Positions 10,001 to 16,158 of a stretch of DNA of 16,158 nucleotides are shown piece by piece. This stretch comes from Spirogloea muscicola (lineage: Eukaryota > Streptophyta > Zygnematophyceae > Spirogloeales > Spirogloeaceae): positions 170,677-186,834 of the forward strand of contig WELB01000037.1 in NCBI GenBank assembly GCA_009602725.1, in the 5' to 3' direction. The notes beneath the pieces were generated by a model, which worked only from the letters and a program-made list of their open reading frames with translations, made no database searches and was not told where the DNA came from. Every line of letters begins with the position of its first letter. Position 1 is the first letter of the stretch. A program made the translations under genes and the position numbers.

Positions 10001-13000
10001 AGATCATATCTGCAGAGGTAGTGCAGGGATGCAAGCAACTGTAGCTGCTGGTGGTGGTATCCTCAGCGTACCTTCAACACTGTCAGCTCTTGGCTGTGAT
10101 TGCTGCTTTGAGGGAGCCAGATGTGATTGTTCTGCACATATGTGCTGATGGTCCCCTTTATGGACACTTCTGCAGGCATGCCTCTCCAGCCAAGGATGTC
10201 CGGAAGTCGTATGTCTGTAAGGTGTGCTTGACTGTCTGCTGACACTCAGATCACACTTGGGTTTGAGGGGTTTGAGGAATATACTTTGTCATATCAGATC
10301 GAGTTGTTGTAATCACATCAGATCATGTCCTTGGCACAAAATGGCTCTGTAGTTTGATGCTTGACTGTATGCTTAGCTGCCACTTGACGTGTGTCACGGT
10401 CTAGGATTGCACTCTTCAGGAGCTCTCAGCCCATCATGTCAGAAAGCCGTAAGCTGTAGTACTCATTGCCTGAGTTGGCTGAGGGTGCTCAGGTGGACCC
10501 TTTCTCGTTTGTTGAGGCTGAACGGGACTTCCAATCTATCACTCGCCGCTATACACGCCTGCACATGATGCCCGAATTCTCAAGAGTGAGTAAGCCTTCA
10601 CTTCTCCTGCAATTATGAATTTTTTTTGACCTGGTGCGCTGCAACAGGCTCTTTTGAGCTCAAACACCAATCTCAAGCTCACCATAAGTCTGATGTCGAA
10701 CTGACTGTGGTTTGAACAGCTGGTCGCGTGCTGGGTAGCCAACAAGGACATGATCTCCATTTCGAATCCTATCAGGTCCGTCCATCTTTCAAACCCTGGT
10801 CTAGAGCTAAGCTTTACTTACCCGTACACTCTGGTTCTTAGTTTTGGATTGTGGAGGAGCATCTCCAGAATGTTGCAGTGAAGCCCCGTTTTAATCGCCA
10901 GCTCAAGCATTCACACGACACAGTCAACCCCGTTGGCTTCATTGGGAAGGATGTTCGGCAGTCCAGTCAGCTGCGACGCCCTTCAGCTCGGTTCGCCAGC
11001 AGCGCGTAGCTTGTTGGGTTTGTGCGCGATGGATTTGATCTACGTGGCTTCCACGGCAAGAGGGAATGACGGAGCCACTTCGTCCGTTTTCCTCCACTTC
11101 TGGACAGCTTTGAGCACGACATTGTAGACATAGAGGACGAGACTGCTGCGATGGAGACTTCTGCAAAGCCAACACCAAGCCCGAGGACAGTTGGGAAAAG
11201 CTCTGTCTATAATGTCAAGGTAAAGCGGCTTGGCAGTGTTCCAGTGTGGGACAGTAGGTGGCAAAGGGTGGTGTCCTACTCGTTCTGCAGCCTTGCAGCA
11301 TTGTCGACACCGGCCATCGACACCATGTCTTCCTTGGCTTAAAGCACAATCAAGGGGGTCCTCCTGCTGCGTTGACATCGCTAAGCACTTCCAAGCGATC
11401 TGTCTCCCTTCCGATGGCTGTCTTATCCTTTCAAAGGAGAAAGTCAGGCCCTAACAATGACATCTTCTGGCGAGATTCTTGGCAAAGAACACCTCAGGCT
11501 GACCAAGTGGCAAGTGCTGTGCCACGTGGAATGGTCAGAGATGACAGAATCAGATCAGGAGCCTCTAAATATACTCCAAATTCTACATCTTTCTTTCTTG
11601 CTCTGTATTTACTCCGTTTTTATTTACGTGCAGGTCATGTTGATGACTGGAGCTGACAGAGCTGCTCTGGAGGAGTTGCTGGTGGAGGCCAAGACACTGA
11701 ATGATGGCAAGCCCATGCACCTGCATAATCTGGTGAAATTCGTGACAGTGCGCAAGGATCGCAATGCAATAATGCCAGTTGGAGGCTCATGGGATGCTGA
11801 TCTTGATGGCGGGGACCCTTCTACTGACGAAGCACTTATCCGGACTGCTATTAGGTATGTTGTTCTTGTATGGCTAGCATGTGACTGGCATGACCACAAA
11901 GATCATTACACAATGCAGCTCCTCTGTAGCCCCGAGAATGTGGCTACTTACTGTACAGAGTTGGTTCGTTGTTGGGCTTCAATGACAGTAGTGTTGAGCG
12001 CGTGACATGCAAGGTGATGTTACTGTGGCAGATGTACAAAAGAGTTGGTGCATCTGGATCTCAGCGGCTGCAGACAGTGGACTCGCTTCATAGAGGTCTG
12101 TCACTGAGCTTGCATAGAAGTCAGTCAGAGGGCCACGCTCCATAGAGGTCAGTCATTAGGCCAAGGCAACATGTGCAGTTATAGCATGCATCCGTTTTTT
12201 CATTTGTGCATACCGTCTCCCTGAAGTGACATGCACCAGATGTTGCTGCCTGTATTTTGGGTCCTTCAATAGCCGCAACAAGTCAAAATTATGTTGCTAT
12301 GATAGCACCTTCCCTGAGCATGCGCCTCTGACATGCAGGTCCATTATGAGAGGTCTGCCGGCGATAACTTGGCCAGCCATCATGAGGTCACCATTTTCTT
12401 CCTTCCGTCCATTCACGACATTGTTCCATCGTTGGAGGAGTGGAAGTCCGTTTGGAAGTCACATCAGCAGCAAGTTAAGAAATCAAAGGAAAATGCCACT
12501 TTGGACAAAAGCAAACCTGCTAGCGACAAAGCAGGGCAGCAAGAGAAGATGAACATGCCCAAGGAGGAAGAGGAGAAGAAAGACATGCCTAAGGAAGAAG
12601 AGGAGGTAACTAGTCACCTTCAAGGCTGAAGCCAGACTTGGGTTGTGAGTCAAGTCTGTCTAATGCCGGGAGAGGACTAATGGGCTTGCAGGTTGCATAC
12701 AGATGCGCTGAGCAATGTACTGAGCATTCTTAATGTTGTGCTTTGCCAAGCATCCCATCTGCATGGACTGGTAAGGTCTTTCGACCTTTGGTAACACGCT
12801 GTAAGGTGTCTGTGTGTATCAGAAAGTGGAGGAGGGCAGCATCGAGCAGCCGCACCAGGCACCAGCGGCAGAGGTTGCACCACAAGGTACCGTGGCATTG
12901 CTGTGCTTCATGCATGTCGTGGGTCCTGATTGATGATAAGGGTTATGCCAGGAGTGTGATATGAGGCTGATACTGAGATTGCTGGTACAGGTGGCCAGGA

Positions 13001-15200
13001 GATGCAGGATACTGCAGAGCTTCAGCCAGCAAGTGATGTTCTACTAGGCGAGGAGGCAGGTAACAGAGCTGGAGACGAAGCTACAACTGATGGACAGCAG
13101 GAGGAGGTCAAGCTTGAAGGAGATGATGAGACCAGCAAAGGTCAGCCCATGGAGGAATTGAAGGACGTGGAGATTGCGCCATCTGAGGAGCAAGTGCATG
13201 CTGAGTCGACTGTAGAAGCACCGCAGGAGTCAGGACTGAAGCCGATGGAGGTCGACGTGCAAAAAGAGGAGGCCTCGGCAGTGCTGAAGGAGACAGACCC
13301 CATGGAGGAGGTGAAAGAGGAGCCAAAGAAGGATAACATTGCTTCAGAGCATGTGAAGGAGGAAAGCAAAGAAGAGCCAAGCAAGGAGCCAGAAGTAGGC
13401 GAGATGGAGGCTGGCATGGACCAGCCTGCATTGCTGCTTATCACGGAGCGTAGCAAGCAAGCCAAGGTGAGGGACAAAGCAAATAATAGGTAGTTACCAA
13501 TGGGCTCGTTCCTCATGCCAATATGGTACCATCTCAAGACGCTAGCCCAAAGATACAGGGCGTCCTGGTTGTGGGTCAAGTTTGTGAGACTTTATTGCTT
13601 GAGTGCAGTGGAAGTCGGTGAGTATCTCACTGGATGGGCTTCTGGACTATGACGAGGAGGACAAGGAAGAGTGCACCTTTGAGGTAGGTCATTCTGACTG
13701 TTTTGCAAAATCATCAAAGTCATCATCATCAGTTTTTGCACAGTCAATATTATTCTGGGCCTTCGTCATGCATGTAGGTGGGCCTTGACCTGAATGAAGT
13801 CTGCTGGCACTTCTACAGCTGTCTCTCTTTGCTGAGAGCTTCAAGGAGATGCTCCAGTGTCGCTACGGCTGTCAGATACTGGGCGCACTGGAGGTCCAAT
13901 CTCTGCTTCCACCTTCTATGCACAACAATGAAGCATAGCTGGCGGCATAGGCTTGTCGCTCAGATTACCGCATGTATATAGAGGCATCCAAGCATACTGG
14001 CTGAGCAACCTCCTTGTCTCTCAGGCATTGTGGGTGCAGAGCTACGGGCGCAAGAAGGAGGAGAAGAAGCGGGCACGCTCGGAGGGCGAGAAGAAGGACA
14101 ATGGCAAAGAGGAGCCAGCCGTCAAGAAACAGGAGGTCGAGAAAGAGGCAGAGAAGGAGGTCAAGAAGGAGGAGCCAGCGGAACAAACGGATGAGCCTTT
14201 GCAGAAGGAGGGCAATGATGTTGCTGACAACGGGGAAACATCCACCGGCAACCCACCACCTGCCACAGAGAACGGGGATGCTGGTCAGCACACCACTGAT
14301 GAAGCTGAGGTGCCTGAGCACAAGGTGACTGCAGAAGAAGGTGGGGTAGAGGAGAGTGCTGCCCACACCGGGGAGGAGCCCCCCAAGCAAGAGCAGGGCC
14401 AGGCTGAGCCACAAACGCCACTGCAGGACATGGTTAAGGAGGTGAAGCAGGAGTCTGAAGCAGCGGCAAAGCCAAATGACGTTTCTGTGCGTGAAGACGA
14501 GGATTACCAATCTGAGATAGAGGATGCGAGGGAGGTGAGCAACAAGCCATCAGAATGTGGCAGGAACTAGTCAGCAAATTCAGAGATCTCTGCCTCCTGC
14601 CTCCACCGCTGATTGGAATTGTAGCATCCTCATCGGTGTTGTATAATCTTCGTGTGCAGGCCTTTCGGTACTTTGATCGCAATCGAACTGACACCTTGAA
14701 GGCAAGGCACTGTCTTCCTGTCCTTACTTTTGTGTAGCCAAGGGAATCAAGATGTAGTTCACTTGCCTGCAGTAGATCGTCACAAGCTTTTGTCATCAGT
14801 GCAAGCTTGCATGAGGTCCCTCACAGAGGATCCCTTCAGAAATAGTTATATATTGACACTCCTTGCATCATTGTTGCTTGTTTGCATGTAGGCTGAGGAT
14901 GCCCGATGCATCTTGCACAACTTAGGCAAGTACCTCACAAGCAAAGCTGTGAAGGTGAGTCACAGTAGTGCCAGATTTGTCATGGGAAGCATGTCACTGA
15001 TACCACGCCATGCAGGCCCCAACGTTAGGAGGCAACAGAAATTAGTTGCCCTTGTGGGATGCTCACAAGCTCAGTAACATGCTGACCATTTCTAGGACCT
15101 GGTGGCCTGCGCTACATCTGAGACTGCTGGGAAGTCAAGAGCAGAAGCCATCCTCTACCAGAACATTGGGAAGAAACAGCCAGGTGGAGAGTCTAAGTAG
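7047..15200 (+). CDS. CCAR1: CCAR1/DBC1-family protein (plant RSA1/EMB1579-like), 22 or more coding exons
   Basis: Probable nuclear transcription and splicing co-regulator. Exons: 7144-7320, 7433-7654, 7792-7875, 8030-8431, 8842-8957, 9110-9459, 9613-9919, 10176-10221, 10493-10585, 10720-10775, 11108-11219, 11634-11854, 12032-12095, 12339-12605, 12823-12886, 12991-13466, 13609-13683, 13819-13893, 14025-14534, 14660-14701, 14892-14954, 15096-15200. They sum to 3927 nt, 1308 codons plus TAG, all phases compatible. Protein order: Ala/Gln/Tyr/Gly-rich low-complexity part; RGG-like GGFGGGRGMGGGG; Arg/Asp/Glu-rich tract; conserved YTRLHMMPEFSRLVACW and FEHDIVDIEDE; DBC1 domain (VYNVKVMLMTGAD, GGSWDADLDGGDPS, VTIFFLPSIHDIVPS); long Lys/Glu-rich tails; SISLDGLLDYDEED; SLFAESFKEML; EF-hand-like AFRYFDRNRTDTLKAEDAR. 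I see no animal-style S1 domain and no SAP domain. The start is uncertain: ATG 7047 would need an intron ending at 7143, because a TGA at 7120 blocks read-through. Confidence 0.9.
7783..7794 (+). promoter_or_regulatory. NAGNAG tandem splice acceptor before the third CCAR1 exon
   Basis: The acceptor reads ttcccAAGCAG|AGT. Use of the first AG (7788) adds a CAG Gln codon before SQGYANYAAQ; use of the second (7791) omits it. It has the same AAGCAG core and pyrimidine lead as the tandem acceptor at 2480-2489 in the kinase gene. Confidence 0.6.
8523..8565. repeat. Intronic inverted repeat, 19-bp stem with a 5-nt loop
   Basis: The left arm 8523-8541 pairs with the right arm 8547-8565 around the loop GCCCT. 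The inner nine pairs (ACGAGTACA with TGTACTCGT) are perfect. The whole stem has one A-C mismatch and two G-U pairs. It lies in the intron between CCAR1 exons 8030-8431 and 8842-8957, 101 bases after the donor at 8432. Possible roles are a small-RNA hairpin, a splice-modulating structure or a remnant of a small inverted-repeat transposon. Confidence 0.8.
8692..8709 (+). CDS. Candidate 18-nt microexon of the CCAR1 gene (EQQDHL)
   Basis: Within intron 8432-8841 the string gaccag|GAGCAGCAAGATCATCTG|gtgagtatg has a usable acceptor and a near-consensus donor. It is exactly six codons in the right phase and would insert EQQDHL between AAVARA and VQQYARQQQQ, extending a Gln-rich helix naturally. It is frame-neutral, so the main model reads through without it. 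The pyrimidine tract is weak and no transcript is available. Confidence 0.35.
12089..12155 (+). repeat. Three copies of a 15-bp block containing the 5' splice site
   Basis: The exon-intron junction CATAGAG|GTCTGTCA (12089-12103, donor at 12096) recurs in the intron as CATAGAAGTCAGTCA (12113-12127) and CATAGAGGTCAGTCA (12141-12155), at 24- and 28-base steps. Copy 3 keeps a GAG|GTCAGT that could act as a donor. Its use would add 52 nt and shift the frame inside the DBC1 domain. Copy 2 has GAA|GTCAGT. Confidence 0.8.
14702..14891 (+). other. Probable GC-AG intron between the two EF-hand exons
   Basis: Conserved protein (AFRYFDRNRTDTLK then AEDARCILHNLGKYL) fixes the junction at 14701/14892. The intron therefore starts GCAAGG, not GT, and ends at TGTAG. 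The donor AAG|GCAAGG fits the strong context typical of GC donors. No GT close by keeps both frame and similarity. Confidence 0.75.
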
Positions 15201-15215
15201 GTGGAGAGTTGAAGT
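15182..15215 (+). repeat. 17-bp tandem duplication across the CCAR1 stop codon
   Basis: Copy 1 (15182-15198, AGGTGGAGAGTCTAAGT) is followed directly by copy 2 (15199-15215, AGGTGGAGAGTTGAAGT), with two differences. The stop TAG (15198-15200) sits on the junction. The last residues, PGGESK, are read from copy 1. Confidence 0.85.
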
Positions 15216-16158
15216 AAGGGATCTGTGTCGAAACCTTTTTGGTAGGCCAAACCTTGAGTGGGTCTCATCGAAGAGGTGCAGAGCTACTCCGAGTGGTGTC
15301 GTCGTTAAAAGTGGTGCAGCTTTTGCCATCCCACTTTCAGAAGTGGTCTAGTTGCTGACACTAACCTCTGCCAACCTCTGTGGCAGCATAGTGCTGCACG
15401 CTCACTCTTGATAATCTGATTGCACACCTCGCGATTTTGATTACCTGATCACATTCGCTGGGCAAAGTTTCTAGCTTGACCTTCTTTGACCCAGAATACA
15501 TACACAATGTTGAGCTTTTTAAACACTTCCCAGCACCACATTGAGGATGCATGTGGGTGTCGAGACTCAATGACCCCTTTCTGCCGATGACGTCGGTACT
15601 TCGAGAACGCCACCTGAGTTGTTGACATGGCTCTGGGGGGGGAAAGTCTGAGAGGGCCAACCGGGTTAAAACAACACAGCTATGCAAGTGAACACAGCTT
15701 CAGGAACAAGCACTGCGGCTGGGGGAGGGTTTCTGGCGCCTACTCGAAAGCGACACTTGTTGCAGCTGCTTCGGACCCCGTTTTGCAGAGCAAAGCCCGA
15801 GGCTTTGCAGAGCTTGGGGACAAGCACTGCGGCTGGAGAGAGAAGGCGCGCGGTGCGCATGAAATGAAAGGAGACAAGGCGCGCAGTGCGTATGAATTTG
15901 AAAAGGAGGCCATTCAAGCCTTACAAAAGTCTTGGTAACGGGGCAATGAGCTGGCCAAGGGGGATACTCATATCCTCGAGTGAGCACTTACATAGTCGAC
16001 GAGCTAAGCTGAGGAGCCAGACTACCACCACGGAAGCCAGTAGCCTGGTCCTAATGCACACCCAGCACAGAAGGGAGGCCAAGCCATTGCTCAGGCGAAA
16101 ACAAGTGCAGGAAAAGTGAGGCTACATGGACGAAGCCCTATGCTAATGGGGGGGGGGG
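15201..16158. other. 3' UTR and intergenic DNA downstream of CCAR1
   Basis: No supported gene. The first part is presumably the CCAR1 3' UTR; I saw no TGTAA signal. Open frames at 15627-15938 (+) and 15666-15917 (-) are explained by the repeat block and share peptides with the site-1 repeat, so they are not called as genes. The window ends in a run of 11 G (16148-16158), a frequent sign of a contig edge or low-quality end. Confidence 0.6.
15671..15915 (+). repeat. Dispersed repeat, site 3 (longest copy, with internal duplications)
   Basis: The copy opens with the 21-base block shared with 6729-6749. A 17-bp block ACAAGCACTGCGGCTGG occurs twice (15706-15722 and 15820-15836). It is followed by two adjacent 35-bp units, 15835-15869 and 15870-15904, each carrying AAGGCGCGC(A/G)GTGCG(C/T)ATGAA, then GGAGGCCATTC. 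The order of blocks matches site 1. Type unknown: I see no long terminal repeats, transposase or poly-A tail. Confidence 0.75.

Noticed and set aside
11457-12005. 182-codon frame covering the DBC1-domain exon and extending both ways
   Set aside because: Only 11634-11854 is homologous; the ends run into introns bounded by clear splice sites (GTGCAG at 11633, GTATGT at 11855).
15627-15938. Overlapping open frames on both strands downstream of CCAR1
   Set aside because: They fall on the dispersed repeat, and their shared peptides with 6201-6386 follow from DNA repeats; no start context or domain supports a gene.

Overview
The window looks like nuclear DNA of an intron-rich green alga. Evidence: two plus-strand genes are split by many 90-415 bp GT-AG introns, coding GC is moderate to high, and both proteins look most like land-plant and green-algal families. 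A trebouxiophyte such as a Coccomyxa relative is my best guess, but that is inference. I see no bacterial operon, virus, CRISPR array, rRNA or tRNA. All exon models are hand-built from splice signals, reading phase and protein similarity.

Region by region: 1-717 is GC-rich 5' DNA with one weak candidate first exon. 721-5317 is a plant-type Raf-like protein kinase with an N-terminal ACT domain (STY8/STY17/STY46 type), in 12 or more exons; its start codon is not settled. 5318-6990 has no convincing gene; it should hold the kinase 3' UTR, pieces of a dispersed repeat and the promoter of the next gene. 6992-7051 has a perfect telo-box, a (CGG)10 run and the only ambiguous base. 7047-15200 is a CCAR1/DBC1-family gene (plant counterpart RSA1/EMB1579) in at least 22 coding exons. 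From 7144 to the stop the model is 3927 nt (1308 codons plus stop) with no frame conflict. 15201-16158 is non-coding, carries the fuller copy of the dispersed repeat and ends in a G run.

The two genes are neighbours in the same direction, but nothing shows that they work together. The kinase should be a cytosolic dual-specificity or Ser/Thr signalling kinase with a ligand-type ACT domain. The CCAR1 homologue should be a nuclear transcription and splicing co-regulator with a long low-complexity N-terminus. I found no wholly new system. The best second-look items are: a dispersed repeat family on both sides of the CCAR1 gene, with one unit at one site and two at the other; an 89-bp tandem duplication in a kinase intron; a 19-bp intronic hairpin; a possible 18-nt microexon; triplicated copies of a 5' splice site; a GC-AG intron; and a 17-bp duplication that holds the CCAR1 stop codon.
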